A DNA stretch of 64,000 nt from Bettongia penicillata ogilbyi (GCA_023548195.1 JAJHZJ010000121.1:5242180-5306179), one strand, 5' to 3'; counted from the first letter of the stretch, positions 12,966 to 25,059 are shown. Made by a program: numbers and translations. Notes: generated from the sequence alone by a model not told the origin.

Positions 12966-13664
12966 TCCACATATTAAATAACTAAAATTTGCATTGATTT
13001 CTATTTCACTAAGTATATTTACACCAAATCTTTCCATTACTCTATTAACCCAGTTCAAAAGCTCCTTCTCTACTTCATTCTCCTCAGCCTTTCAGCTGCA
13101 TATCACATTGTACACCTTTCTCTTCTTTTTTCCTTCTTGGATCTTGCTATCTTAAACATTTTTTTGAGATTAATCTGTTATATTTGAATTGCTTTCTTAT
13201 GGTGTCTCCTTTTCCTGAGTCCTTGTTTGTCTATAACACAAAAACACCTGGGTAAGGAATCTTATTCTTTTTTCTATTTAAACTCCCTTGGAAATCATCT
13301 GTTATCATGGTTTTAATGACTCTATATAGATATCTATTAAATCAAACCACCAACTTCTGATACCTCTACCTCAGATATAAGATATTCCAACTGGATGGTA
13401 CAACAATACCTGAAACTCAACATGAAAAAGACAGCTTTTGTTGTTTCTGTATTTATGCCCTCCCCATTAGTTTCCAGTCTTCTTGTCATTGAGGCAATGT
13501 GCTTTCTGTGTTGCCTACAAGTTTGACTTAAATATTTTCTCTTCTACATAAAATCTATTCACAAGTCCTTTCACCTCCTTTATCATGACATGTAAAATCC
13601 ATCCAACTCACTTCATTGTCATCATGGTTAACTCCAAGTTAGCATACAACATTTTCCTTCAGTG

Positions 13665-13800
13665 TGAGGTAATTCAGAGGACAGGTTCAAATTCCAGCTA
13701 TGATTCTCATTAATTGGGTAGAGAATCACCACCCTATTCTGGGGCTTACTTTGTTTATATGTAGAATGATAGGGTTGAACTGGATCTGGGGTTCTTAATC
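13665..13800 (+). repeat. CORE-SINE/MIR fragment
   Basis: GGTTCAAATTCCAGCTATGA resembles a B box. It is followed by GGGTTGAACTGGATCTGGGG, a typical right part of therian CORE-SINEs. Confidence 0.5.
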
Positions 13801-14160
13801 AGAGTTGCTGATCCCTGGTGTAGACAATAAAAAAAAAAAGACAATAACCAAGCCCTGCTTTGTAGCAGTTGATGACTTCTTGGGTGTAAATATTCACACT
13901 GAACATTTAAAAATTATTTGAAACAGTGAGTAGAGTTGCTGATTGTATATCTGTTTGTAACTATCCCCACAGTTTAAAGCCTTGCAAATGATGGATGTGA
14001 AATAAATGCTTGTTGATGCAAACTGGATTGAGTTAAATTGTCCTAAAATACATAAAGCTCACATTTGAAACTTGAAAGGAAAAGAAATTCTATCTGGAGT
14101 CCTAAATGTGTTTATCACCAACTTACTGACAACAACTTGACTCTCCCTCTCTCACAAATG

Positions 14161-14250
14161 TACATGAAATTTTATAGATCCAATGTTTTACATGAAATTT
14201 TATAGATCTAATACTTCACATGAAATTTTATAGATCCAAATTTTATAGAT
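14161..14250. repeat. Three-copy minisatellite, ~29-bp unit
   Basis: ACATGAAATTTTATAGATC occurs three times in a row (from about 14162, 14190 and 14218) with short variable spacers. A shortened fourth piece reads AATTTTATAGATG. Confidence 0.8.
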
Positions 14251-15350
14251 GAGATACTTTACTTAAAGAAATATTCTATTTAAGAACCCCTTTTCAGGAA
14301 TAGGAAGAGTTACTAAAAAAATAAAAAACCAGCTGCCATAGATTCCAGTTAACTCTGCCAGCTGTACAAATATGGGTGAGTCACTGCCATTTAGCAAATA
14401 GAGGTGTGAATCTCAAAGATTAATGAAGGTTGCCAAGGGTTGGCAAAAGCTCAGGACCCAGATGATTAAATAAATTTGTCCCTCCATCTCCCTTTGACAG
14501 GAAAATCAGGGGAATTGGGGTGGGTAGGAAAAATAATGTGTTTATGTGGATTTGGAATTGATTGTGACAGTAAATATAACAGCTGTATCATTTTAACCTT
14601 GCTTGTCAACATTGTATATGTATATATACATATATTTCTTTAAGCCCTCGGAGCATATTTAACCCAAAAATATAAATTGAAAGCTGCCTAATATATTGTC
14701 ATGTCAATAAATATTAATATTGATTGATGGCAGCAAATCATTAGCTATAGAGCTATGATAGTCGACCCAGTTTTCTAATGCTATAATTCCCACTAATTTT
14801 GTATTGCAAGTCTCTGAAAGGAATGTGTCAAAAATAAAGTGAAAATATCTATATACAATACTCATTTTCAAATTTTATCCTTTGATATTTTCTTAATGCC
14901 AATATTTGTATATAAAATATATTCTATCAACTAATTGTAAATATAATTTTTCACAGTATATTGTTTTCCACTAAAAAGATTTATCTATTCTTTCCAGATC
15001 CTCAATGAGGTGCTATTTAAAAGAAAATGAATTTCTACTCATTGTGAAACTTTCCAACATAACAAGAATTTTGTTGCTAATACAGTACCATAAAATGGTG
15101 CTCATTGTAATAATTTATCTATGTGACTTCTTTGCTGTGCTGACCTTGAAAAAGACCTTTGTCTTCTCTGTATCTGTTTTCTCAGTTACTAAATAAGGGA
15201 GTTGTACTAAGTGTATGAATCTATGAAAATCAGAAATGACAATCAATTATCTGGTGAGTAGAAACTATTCTTTCATTCTCTTTCTCTTTCCCTTTTCTTA
15301 ATGGAAGATTAATTAAAGAAAGTGATATTACCAGAAAAAGTATAATATAT
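14251..15350. other. NALCN intron 1, no feature recognised
   Basis: AT-rich unique-looking sequence with a palindromic TATATGTATATATACATATA near 14615. No known repeat family seen. Confidence 0.35.
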
Positions 15351-15354
15351 AATC

Positions 15355-15425
15355 AGGTAGTCAATCAATCACCAAACATGTTAATCCTTTACTATGTGCC
15401 AGACACTATGAAAAGACCCGGATAT
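15355..15425 (-). repeat. L2 LINE 3' terminus (antisense)
   Basis: Reads AATCAATCACCAAACATG, then CTTTACTATGTGCCAGACAC, the reverse complement of the L2 terminal motif. Probably the same element as 15595-16330, separated by microsatellites. Confidence 0.65.
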
Positions 15426-15439
15426 TCAAAAAAAGGTAA

Positions 15440-15491
15440 ACACACACACACACACACACACACACATGCACACACACACACATGCACACAC
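15440..15491. repeat. (CA)n microsatellite
   Basis: About 25 CA units with two CATGCA interruptions. Confidence 0.95.
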
Positions 15492-15552
15492 CAGTCTTTC
15501 TTTAAGGAAAATTCTATGCCAATGGGTGAGACAGCACCTAGACAAGTGTAAG

Positions 15553-15560
15553 ATATATAT

Positions 15561-15593
<33 letters not shown>
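15553..15593. repeat. (TA)n microsatellite
   Basis: Nearly perfect alternating TA run with one ACA interruption. Confidence 0.95.
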
Positions 15594-15594
<1 letters not shown>

Positions 15595-15596
<2 letters not shown>

Positions 15597-16330
15597 AGTA
15601 TCTAATTTGATGAGATCAAGAAAGATAGTACAGTGAGAAAAGAGAAGAAAGCCCAGGATAGAACCTTGTTTTCCAAGTGTGAAAGTCCAGCAAAGGAAAT
15701 TGATTGGTATTCAGATAGGTAGGAAGAAGATAAAGAGAGGAGCCATGAAAAAGCATGGAGGAAAGATTATCCACTGAGGGAACGTTAATCAATAGTGTCA
15801 TGTAGCAGAAAGATAAAGAAAGAGGAGAATTGAGAAAAGAGTCATTAGATTTAGCAATTAAGATATCATTACTAACTTTGGAGAGATCAGTTTTTGAATT
15901 ATGAGGTCAGAAGTCAGATGGCAGCAAATTTAAAGGAGAAAACGTGGAGTCAGCGAGCATAGACAACGTTATCAAGGAGTTTATCAGAGAAAGGAGAGAA
16001 GAATATCAGAAGATTGGTATCAGGTACAGTAGGATCAAGCAAGAGGTTTGGGGGGATGGGAGAGAAGTGGGCATATTCAAATGCAACAAGGAAGAAGCCA
16101 ACACATAGGAGGCAGAAACTGAAAATCTGAAAATGGGGTTGATAGTGAATGCAACCTGCTGGCCAAGACAGGAGCAGATGGGATTCAAGCAGTGGGATTA
16201 GCCTTGGCAAGGAGAAGGCCATCTTTTCAATAAAGACTAGAGTGGAGGAGGCAACAGTGGAAATAATTTCAGAGGGATATGAAATTAGAAGGAGAAACAG
16301 AGAATGCTCAGAATCAAGTGGTGAAAGCTC
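15595..16330 (-). pseudogene. L2 LINE reverse transcriptase relic (antisense)
   Basis: The minus strand holds decayed L2 ORF2. A 133-codon frame (15950-16351) reads with L2 ORF2 character, and nearer the 3' side the strand corresponds to the L2 stretch around the RT motif that reads Asp-Leu-Ser-x-x-Phe-Asp-Thr-Val in intact copies. On the plus strand one sees AGTCATTAGATTTAGCAA, TCAGCGAGCATAGACAACG and GGATTAGCCTTGGCAAGGA, all reverse-complement L2 landmarks. It has several stops and indels and is ancient. Interest is low apart from its orientation in intron 1. Confidence 0.7.
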
Positions 16331-17080
16331 TCCTGTCCTGGCACAGGGCATAGCAGGCAGAGATGTGGGTCTCAGCAGCAGAAGACTAAAGCTAGACCGT
16401 AGAAGATTGCCTAACAGCAGCAGTCACAGCCCAGTGACAGAAGAATGACACCTGGCACGTGAGGCGGCAAAAGGTAGGTCCACTGTAGCCCATCACTTTC
16501 TTTAACATAAAACTGACTGGACCTGCTGCGTTGCTGCCAGTACAAGACCTCCACAGTTGGGACTGGGGGAGTACTGTCATTAGAAGGGAGTTTGCTTTCC
16601 TTCCCTTAGAAAGAGGAGTTGAAAGCGTCTAACCAGATGTAAGAGAAAAAAGGGAGCAGTCTCTCTAAAGTTCCTCATGGGAAAAAGATTTTAAACATAA
16701 TTCCACCCCTCCCTTCCCAGACTTCCAAGGAGGGGGTTGGGGGTGCATGAGCCAGGCAACACTAAGTGAGTGGTTATACGGTCTCTATGACCTGTGATGA
16801 GAATAGTTAGATGAGGTAGCACCATATCAGCTGTCTCTCTGCTATTCTTGGTACAGCTCTTACTTATGTTTCCCTTTTTACCTTGATAGACCCACTGTGA
16901 ACTGCAGATTTGTCATCAAATGGAAATAATCATTCAGACCCCAGATTCAGTCCTTCCTGGGTCATTCATTTTCAGTCAGTCATTCCTTCAGGCAACTCCT
17001 ATATTACTTGTTTTGCTCTTTTTTCATTAAAGTTCCTGTTTTAGTCACTAAACCTCTCAGTGCTTCTAGAAAAAAGCCTT
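16331..17080. other. NALCN intron 1, no feature recognised
   Basis: Less AT-rich than its surroundings and without a known repeat. Open frames on both strands lack recognisable protein features. Confidence 0.35.
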
Positions 17081-17084
17081 TAAG

Positions 17085-17312
17085 GCAGGGATTCAGAGTT
17101 TTTTTATGTGTCTATCAGGGATGCCTTTGGCAGTCTGGTGAAAACTAAGGACCCCTTTTCAGAATACCACTTTTCAATGCATTAAATACATAGAATTACA
17201 TAGGAAACCAAATAAGAGCTTGTGAAAATAAAGATGTAATTTCCCCCCACTCAAGTCCACAGACTCCATGAGATTTCTATGGAGGCCTTTGGGATCAGTG
17301 GAAGAACCTTTG
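17085..17312. mobile_element. hAT-like DNA transposon relic
   Basis: Reads GATGCCTTTGGCAGTCTGGT, then AAGGACCCCTTTTCAGAATA, ACATAGAATTACATAGGAAA and ends GGAAGAACCTTTGCTTCTA. It is the same family as 10002-10430, here unbroken. Confidence 0.6.
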
Positions 17313-17489
17313 CTTCTAGACTATAACCTACAGATGAGTTGGACAATGGAATACCCTAAAACTGGGAAATCACAGAATGCAAGCCAAAATGAAACAAATC
17401 AAAAAGCCCTAAAGAGAAGGTAAAGAAAGTGAAGATGAGTTGTTAGCAAGTATAAAGCAACTATATTTACCATATTTATGGGACATTGA

Positions 17490-17720
17490 CGTTGCTAGAG
17501 AGTATAGTGGAGAAAGTGCAGGACTGTCCTTAGGAATGCCAGAATTCAGATTCTGCCTCAGATAATTACTGTTGTTTGACCCTGGTGAAGTAACCTCTCT
17601 CAACTTCAGTTTTCTCTTCTGTAAAATATGGATAATAATGGTACCTGTCTCATATGGTTGTTGTGAGCATTTGAGTTCATATATGTGAAGCGATTTATTA
17701 TCATTATTAGTTATCACTAT
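17490..17720 (+). repeat. MIR/CORE-SINE relic
   Basis: AGTATAGTGGAGAAAGTGC is followed by CAGAATTCAGATTCTGCC, GACCCTGGTGAAGTAACC, TCTGTAAAATATGGATAAT and CTGTCTCATATGGTTGTTG. Near full-length. Confidence 0.8.
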
Positions 17721-19450
17721 TATTATAAAAAATAATGTGGGCTTCTGTAACAAAACTTAAGTGGTTTTGGATGGGCCTGCATTGAAATTTGTGTTTAGAA
17801 AAAGAGGTTATTAAACAAATGGAAATGTGTTTTTACCTCTATTTCAAATTAAAGGTCTACAAAAGAGTTTCAGTTAGTAACGGACCCTAAGGGAGAGCAA
17901 AATGTTTTTCCCAGAAGACTTTAAGACAAAGAGACCATCTGTTCTATAAGCTTAGACTGTTGTTTCTACATTTCCAAGTCTTTTTAAAAATAATGTTTAA
18001 ATTGCTCAAAAGAATATAATATGATAGAATGGTTTGTTGCCTCTTTTCTAAGGTAAGGTTGAAAAATAATGAATAATTGCTAGACATTATAAGGCTTCCC
18101 CCCATCCCCATATAGAGGCAAAACCCACATTTTCCAAAGCGAAGCGTTTTCCAACACTAAATTCTCTCCACTAAAGTCCTACTTTGATATATAATCATGG
18201 GTCACCTAAGCTTCAGTTCTCAAGGCTATTCCACTAGAATACACACTTTGGTAAGCCCGACAAAGCTAGAAACTAGGGTTAGGAAGGCAAAAAAGGTAAC
18301 CATCCTAGTACTCAACAACCTTACATCTTATTATGGGGCTATAATAGGAACCAAAAGTATTTCTAAAAACAAATATCTCTGCCAAAAGTTTATCCATCAG
18401 GTAATGATTTCTGCTGATCAATGCAATTGACAAATGCCATCTAATAACAGGTTATATAATGTGTTGGTGAAAGGAGTACCCAAACCAATGAAATCCTTCA
18501 CCCTTAAAGTAATGAAGAAATAATTGATATTCTCATCCAAAATATTTGAATTATACTATGGGGAGCATGTAAAACAGAACAGGGTATTAAGAGAACTAGC
18601 TATATCCTAATTCAATTTTTTAAAACCCTCTACACATGGCATCACATATACATACACACACATATGCATAAACATACATATGCTCCCCCACACATACCTT
18701 AGTTCTCTTTTTGAAAGAAGTCTAAACAAAATATCTTGGGAAAAAAATACAGCTTTTGAACATAAAAAAGTGTAGCCACTGGATGATTTCTTTCTTAAAT
18801 ACCTGTTTGTGGCCAAGTAGATATGGTCAGACTATGTTCAAATCATCATTTTCTTAGATAAATAACTAAAAACACAAGAAGTAGAGATAAAATGAGAAAA
18901 AATCCATCTATATCTATAGCTATCTACCTATATGTGTACATGCACACACATATATTATAAAAATGTATATATATGTGAAAATTCCATTTTCTCAAAGAGT
19001 TCACATTCTATCAAAGACTTCTAACTGGTCAAGCCCTCTAGTTCCCTTTCATTATCATGAAAGGATGCTTTATTTTTCTATGGTCATCCTTAGCAAAATT
19101 GGTCCAACTTATCCTTTTTAGGTTCCTAATAATATTGATATCCTATTAAACCCTTTGGATCCCAGAAATATCCTCATTATCTTTTCCTTGAATCCGGAGG
19201 GGGTGGGTTTTCCAATCTTCATGTTACTGACTGCCAGCACGGACTCACAGAGAAGTATGGTGAAGCTAGAAAACTCAATTCCCTAAGTGATTTCCAATAC
19301 CAGAAAGTAATGTTAGTGGGTTTTGAACATGACAACCAGAATATTGACTGTAGTGGGGAAGGCAAGTGAAGATTCATGGGCAAATAGAAACATAGCAACA
19401 TATGAATGTTAAAAGAAACTGACATTTTCCAGAAGTTTTGAAAAGATCTG
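17721..19450. other. NALCN intron 1, no clear repeat family
   Basis: Contains degenerate CATA/CACA-rich stretches at about 18645-18695 and 18905-18980. Otherwise unassigned. Confidence 0.35.
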
Positions 19451-19454
19451 TTCA

Positions 19455-19840
19455 AGTTAACAAGCATTTATATAGTGTCTTTTATGTACATGATATTGTT
19501 TTAGGCATTGGGTGGGGGTAGGGGAGGTGTTGGAACAACATTGAAATCACCTTATCCCTCACTGAGCTCACATTTTACAAGGAGGATACAAATGTATACA
19601 AATACATTTTTTTTAAATCACACATAGCCATTTTCAGAGGAATGTGAGAGAGAAATAACAACAAGGGGAGGTGAGGAAAGACCTCATATAGGAAGTGAGA
19701 ATTGTGTTGATGTTAGAAGGGAGACAGGAAGAGTCAAAGATGAAGAGATGAAGAACTTGAGATATAGAAGTGAGAAACGGAGTCAAATTGTGAAGGACTT
19801 TAAAAGACAAATAGATGAGTTTGTATTTGATCCTATGCAG
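19455..19840 (-). repeat. L2 LINE 3' relic (antisense)
   Basis: Begins AACAAGCATTTATATAGTG, then CCCTCACTGAGCTCACATTT, and ends GTATTTGATCCTATG. This is L2 3' sequence in reverse. Confidence 0.65.
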
Positions 19841-20399
19841 ATTGTCGGCTGAGCTTAACCAGTTTCTAACCTGTGGATGGCTGGAGCCAAGTGGAGCAGG
19901 CTAGAGACAGGAGAGTCAGGAATCAAACAGAAGTTTAATTTCAAGGGAAAAGACTTGCAATCAATGACACATGGACTAGGGTTCCATCCCTAGTAGGAGG
20001 ACTCAAGACAGTGCAGGGAGATCTCAATACTTTGTAGTGAGCTATAGCCCTGACAATGAAGGGTATAATACCTGGTGTTCCTAATATCTTGAAGGGATCA
20101 TCACCAGTCATTCTGACATATGTCTTGCCACTGGACTCTGAATGAGTCTGGAGAGTGAGTGAGGCTATTGACTTTCCCACAACCTTGCATCACTTAAATC
20201 CAATTCAATTACACATCATGACATCACCCTACTGATGTCATTGGTACTCTTGATGAATGAAATACAGAATTACTGCAACTTTTGAGCAACAAAATAAGAT
20301 CTTTGCTGTGGGTAAGAGCAGAAGGGAAAATGTGTGAAATTGGTGCTTTCTTATCTTATACCCACTATCTAGGGAATAATACAAGTTAAACTGACTTTA

Positions 20400-20820
20400 A
20401 ATTCAATTTTCAATCACCAAGCATCTATTAAGCTCCTACTATGTGCTAGGTCTTGGGACACAAGCAGTTCCTATCCTCAAAGACTATATTCTATAAGAGG
20501 AAACAGTATTTACATAGAAAAAAATACAAAAATAAAACAATCAATATCTAAAGAAATTGATTCATGAGGTACAGGAGGACACTAGCAATTAGGAGGTGGG
20601 GTTCAACATAGACTTCCTGTAGAATGTGACACTTGAGCTGAGTTCTTATAAGAATTAGGGATTCTAAGAAGAGAAAGTGCAGAGGAAATATATTTCAGGC
20701 AAGGGGGACAGACAGCCTGTGCAAAATCACAGAGATGAAAGATGGAGTATGGGGAACTGTAAGCCAGCCAATGAGGCTGGAACATAAAATGTGTGAAGCA
20801 TAATGTTCAATAAGCCTGAG
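20400..20820 (-). repeat. L2 LINE 3' relic (antisense)
   Basis: AAGCATCTATTAAGCTCCTA, CTATGTGCTAGGTCTTGGGA and AGTTCCTATCCTCAAAGA are reverse-complement L2 terminus. The copy continues through GACTTCCTGTAGAATGTG, GACACTTGAGCTGAGTTC and TATTTCAGGCAAGGGGGACA. Confidence 0.8.
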
Positions 20821-20984
20821 ATGAGTGCTAGTCTACACAGTCACAAAAGGCAAAACCAGGAGCAGTAAAGTTATAAGGAAACAAATGCTGACTCAAAATA
20901 AAGAATTTTCTATTAGAAAATTCAAGTCTCCACCTATGTATGAGATGACCCCTAAAGTAGCAGTAAACTGTTAACCAAATGTAT

Positions 20985-21065
20985 TCAAGCCAAGAGACTA
21001 AGGCCAAGCAAGGCTGAGTGCCTTACCCACAGTCACATGGGTAATGTGTATTTCCTCCTCCATCT
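20985..21065 (-). repeat. MIR-class SINE fragment (antisense)
   Basis: Short match to the MIR core in reverse: GCTGAGTGCCTTACCCACAG, then TCACATGGGTAATG. Confidence 0.4.
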
Positions 21066-21114
21066 GTTCTACTGAACTAGCTCTCAATTTGATTTCCTTC
21101 AAGTCCTGTCTGTT

Positions 21115-21310
21115 AGAAGGCAGCCTAGAACGATGAAAATGGTGCTGCATGTAGAGCCAGAAGAGAGCTGAATTTGAATTCTGATTTTGACATTTTTTGA
21201 GCTGCATAACTCCTTAACCTTTTTGAGGTCCATATGTACACACTGCCAACTTCAGGTCATGAGGAAAGTGCTCTGTAAAATACTTTAAAATATAAAGGTT
21301 CATTATCCAT
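21115..21310 (+). repeat. MIR/CORE-SINE relic
   Basis: AATTTGAATTCTGATTTTGA (B-box region) is followed by ACTCCTTAACCTTTTTGAG and CTCTGTAAAATACTTTAAAA. Diverged. Confidence 0.5.
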
Positions 21311-21529
21311 TCCTGGCTCCAATTCTATGCTTATTTTATCTGAGTCATGCTAGTTGGTGAATACCTAGAGACATCAAACCTTTCACCTTTCCCCATATTC
21401 AACTTGTAAAGCCCCTGTCTGCTTTCTTTATTTCTCCTAAGATGCTGAGCATTGCTGGATAATGTAAGGAAAACACATTTCCTGAATGTACCATGAAGGA
21501 CCTTCCAGTTGACCAACACAATGGCATTT

Positions 21530-22015
21530 TCTCTTTGACCTCTCTACATTTGACACTGTTGATCACTACCTCAAAATTTTCTCTTGTTTTGCTCTCTGGA
21601 CAGACTTCCTGTTTCAGTGATTCCCTTCTCTCTCTCTCATTTCCCAACTATACCCATGCTTCAAAGTTCTGTCTGTCCCCACTTATTCTCTGATTTAGCT
21701 GTCTCTCCTTTGCTAGCTCAACTACTCATATAAACTTTAATTGCTATATTACCTTTATGCTCTTAACTTCCAAATGATTGTCTCTAGTCTCAAGGTGTCT
21801 CCCAAGTTTCAGACTCACATTTCCAAATGACATTTTCACTTTAGTCAATTACCAATTACTTCAAATTCAATATGTCCAAAATGAAACCTATCATCTTACC
21901 CTTTGAAGCCGCTGCTTCTGACTCTTCTATTTCCATCAGTTCTACTACCACTGTCTTGGTGTCCCAGGGTGAAATCATAGCCTCATTTTTAATCTTCCCT
22001 CAGCCTCATTATCCA
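21530..22015 (+). pseudogene. L2 LINE ORF2 relic, upstream half
   Basis: GACCTCTCTACATTTGACAC and TGTTGATCAC correspond to the L2 RT motif DLSTFDTVDH. Further on come CTCCCAAGTTTCAGACTCA, TTCAATATGTCCAAAATGAA and the GGTGTCCCAGGGTGAAATC block. It is interrupted at about 22018 by the antisense L2 and appears to resume at 23125. Confidence 0.7.
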
Positions 22016-22017
22016 TA

Positions 22018-22652
22018 TCAAGTAAAATCAAATTAAATATCTACTATGTGTCAAACACTGTGTTAAGCACCAAGGATACAAAGAAAAGATAAAAACAAAC
22101 CAAAAACCTAATAATAACAACAAAAGTCCTTGCTCTCAAGGAACTTATAGTCTAATGGGAGGAGACAACTGCAAAATGTAAACAACCATGTATAAATAAG
22201 ATATATGCAAGGTGAATTGGAGATAAAACAGAGGGAAGGCATTATCACTCCAATGGATATAAAAGGCTTCCAAATAATAATAGCTAAATATTTTACACAG
22301 TGCTTGGCACAGAGACATTTAATAAAGGTATATTTTACTTCCCTTCTCTTATTTCGTTATCGATGATGACATTTTAAATGAGACTTGAAGAAAGTCAGAA
22401 GAACAAGAGGAAGAGATGAGAAGAAAGAGCTTTCAGGTATGGCAGACAGCCAATGGAAATGCAAAAAGTGAAAAGAAGGATTTTCATGTGTGAGAAAGAG
22501 CAAGGAGGCCAGTGTTACTGGATGGCAAAGTACATGGGGGAGGGTAAAGTATAAGAACTTTGGAAAGGTAAGAAAGGGCCAGATTATGAAAGATTTTGCA
22601 TACTAACCAGGATGTTATATTTGATTTTGGTAGGAATCCACTATAGCTTATT
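22018..22652 (-). repeat. L2 LINE (antisense), first segment
   Basis: Starts with the L2 terminus in reverse (ATCTACTATGTGTCAAACAC, TTAAGCACCAAGGATACAAA) and continues through CTTGCTCTCAAGGAACTTA, AGCAAGGAGGCCAGTGTTAC and GATTTTGCATACTAACCAGG. It is cut at about 22652 by a SINE and resumes at 22885. Confidence 0.85.
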
Positions 22653-22884
22653 GGGGCAGTTGGATGTTGCAGTGGATAGAGCACCTAATCTGAAGTGAAG
22701 ACCCATCTTCCTAAGCTCAAATCTGACCTCAGAACTTACTAGCTGTTTGACCCTGGGTTAGTCACTTAAACCTGTTTGTCTCAGTTTCCTCATCTGTAAA
22801 ATGAGCTGAAGAAGGAAATGGCAAACCACTCCAGACCCAAATGGGGCCACGAAGAATGAAACATGATTAAGACAAGTGAACACA
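22653..22884 (+). mobile_element. tRNA-derived marsupial SINE, full length
   Basis: The head reads GGGGCAGTTGGATGTTGCAG then TGGATAGAGCACC (A box). The B-box region is GCTCAAATCTGACCTC, followed by CTAGCTGTTTGACCCTGGG, CTCATCTGTAAAATGAGCTG, AAGGAAATGGCAAACCACTC and CAAATGGGGCCACGAAGAAT. The AATGGCAAACCACTCCAG segment is diagnostic of abundant marsupial SINEs and is a main reason for calling the host a marsupial. Confidence 0.9.
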
Positions 22885-23120
22885 GCAAGAGTTTATTGAA
22901 TTGGGGAAGGGTGACATGGTCAGACACGTTTTAGGAACATCACTTTGATAGCTGAGGGTAAGACAGACTGGAGTGGGGGGAGACTTGAAGTACCTAGATC
23001 AACCAGTAGGCTATTATAATAATCCAAATGTGAAGTGATAAAGGCCCACATCAGGTATGGCAGTGTCAAAGGAGAGAAGGGGTGTGTATAAAATAGATGT
23101 GACTAACCGAATTAAGAAGA
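22885..23120 (-). repeat. L2 LINE (antisense), second segment
   Basis: Continues the element cut by the SINE: GAGTTTATTGAATTGGGG, GGTGACATGGTCAGACACG, AGGCTATTATAATAATCCAA and GGCCCACATCAGGTATGG. Confidence 0.8.
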
Positions 23121-23124
23121 CTTT

Positions 23125-23425
23125 GTTTCATTCATCTTTTCTTCTAAATGTTTCTCACATATATCCTTAATACATCATCACATAGTCCCTTCTCAAATAT
23201 TATCAATTATTATATAGATGTCCCTGACTCCAATCTCCCAGTAAAGTAGTCAACAATATTATACCACTATTTGATCCCTCTTTTCCATATTTTAAAGAGT
23301 CCCACATTGTCTCCAGAAACTTACTCAGTATTAAAGACCTTCCAAAATTTGACCCCTTCCCAACCTAATTTTTCCATCTCATCTTCTATTATTCTATGAC
23401 CATCATCCATCAAAATACTGGAGTT
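23125..23425 (+). repeat. L2 LINE relic, downstream half
   Basis: Resumes plus-strand L2 with CACATATATCCTTAATACAT, then a CACATAGTCCCTTCTC block and CTTCCAAAATTTGACCCCTT. This fits as the continuation of 21530-22015 across the antisense L2 insertion. Confidence 0.55.
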
Positions 23426-23427
23426 TG

Positions 23428-23585
23428 CATTGTGACTTGCACACTCACTGGATATCTGACCATGGGCAATCACAAAATCCTCTGTACTTCATTTTCCTTA
23501 TCTGTAAAATGAGCGCATTGGATTTGATGGCCTCTAAGGTAATATTAAGTTTCCTTTATGATTCTAAAACCCTATGATGGTTGGT
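23428..23585 (+). repeat. CORE-SINE (therian type) relic
   Basis: CCATGGGCAATCACAAAATC is followed by TATCTGTAAAATGAGCGC, GGATTTGATGGCCTCTAAGG and TGATTCTAAAACCCTATGAT. This is the characteristic right half of therian CORE-SINEs. Confidence 0.75.
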
Positions 23586-24540
23586 TCTTCCCTTTCAGAG
23601 AGAGTTGGAAAAAGCAAGAATGAATCTTAGGACATTCTGGAATAGGTTCCACTTGTTCTCATGAACAGCAAAATAGAAAAGAAGCTCTCAGAATTAAAAT
23701 GGTAGCACCATTCCCTCTCTTTCCACAGAAGTTTATCCTCTAAATATACCTCAAATGCTTTCACATATATACTCAAGGACATAGACAATTTCCCATCTAA
23801 TCTCATGGCTGGTGGATGGCAAAAATGAATGCAGACAAATGGATACTTTTCCTTCCATCAAGGAAGCCTGAATCCTTTCCATGTGTATTTGGGCTCATGG
23901 CATAACCCATTTACTTGTGAGATGGATGAAAGCCACATAGAAAATGGGTTTATCAATTTTGTCATTGATACTAACAGTTAAAACAAAACTGCTGCTTCTG
24001 GTCCTCACTTCTGCAATTATAGATTATTTGGAGATGATCTTAGGACCTATATTTACAAGGAAACTTCACATTTTGCTTCTTTCTCTCTACTCATTTCAGT
24101 TTGCTTTGGTCTACTTACTAATTTCTCTCCCAACCCCCACCAAATAAGAATACTATTATTGCAAAAACATAAGCTTTCATGGATGGTGGCTACACAGCAG
24201 GACCACATAAAACTGGCAAAGAAATGAAGGAAGTCAAATATTTCAAAGAAATATCTGCAAAGAAAGCCTCCTCTGTTTTTCTTTTTTTGTCAGCATAACT
24301 GATAAAAAATAAGCAACAGTTTGGCAATTTTTGCACTGAACCCACCACAAATCAGAAAAAAATACCATATTTTTTTCTAGTTATTGCTTCAAATACCTCT
24401 AACAGAAGTGCCATTCTCTACAAAAATGATTTTTAAAAGCTTTTCAGATATAATTTTTGTCTTTTAAAAATTAGATTCTTTTGTCTCCAATATTCATGAT
24501 GACAGATCCAACAATATTTTATGACTATATTATAAATTTG
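23586..24540. other. NALCN intron 1, no feature recognised
   Basis: AT-rich sequence without identifiable repeats or exons. Confidence 0.35.
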
Positions 24541-24544
24541 GAGT

Positions 24545-24745
24545 TGGAAAGAATCTTTGAAGTCATAGGATCATAGATTTGGGGATAGAGGGAACCTAGT
24601 CCAACTTCCTTATTTTGAAGATGAGGAAATGGAAGCCTCCCAAAATTAAGTAATTGGCCTAGGGTCACACAAGTAGTGAAAGCAAAGCTAAGGTTTAAAC
24701 AAAGTTCCTTTGTCTACAAATTCAATATTACTTATACCCTCTCAC
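24545..24745 (-). repeat. CORE-SINE (antisense), near complete
   Basis: The plus strand reads TAGGATCATAGATTTGGGGA, AACCTAGTCCAACTTCCTTA, TTTGAAGATGAGGAAATGGA and GGCCTAGGGTCACACAAGTA, a reversed therian CORE-SINE. Confidence 0.8.
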
Positions 24746-25059
24746 TATTTCACCTTCTCCATCTCTTCATTTTATAGATTGAGAATACTCCTGGCTCCCA
24801 AAGTAAAGCAGCCTATCAGCTACTTAAGGAAAAAGGAGACAAAAAAGCATTTCTATCACCTACATCCAGGTATGATTATGAACTAATATAATCAAAAAGC
24901 ATACATACACTGAGCTGCTATATTCTATCCTCTACACAGAAAATGCAGTATGATCACTTAGTAAATCTTTTTTTCATTCACTTATATTTTGGAAGGAATC
25001 CTATATGCACATAAGAGTTTTATTATAGGTACTAGGAAAGAATGCTTACATCAAAGGGT

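Noticed and set aside
14161..14250. CRISPR-like spaced repeat.
   Set aside because: Three 19-base cores with 9-10 base gaps in a vertebrate intron are a minisatellite; spacers are far too short.
15950..16351. 133-codon minus-strand frame in intron 1.
   Set aside because: It falls in antisense L2 ORF2 sequence and is therefore transposon-derived, not a NALCN exon or separate gene.
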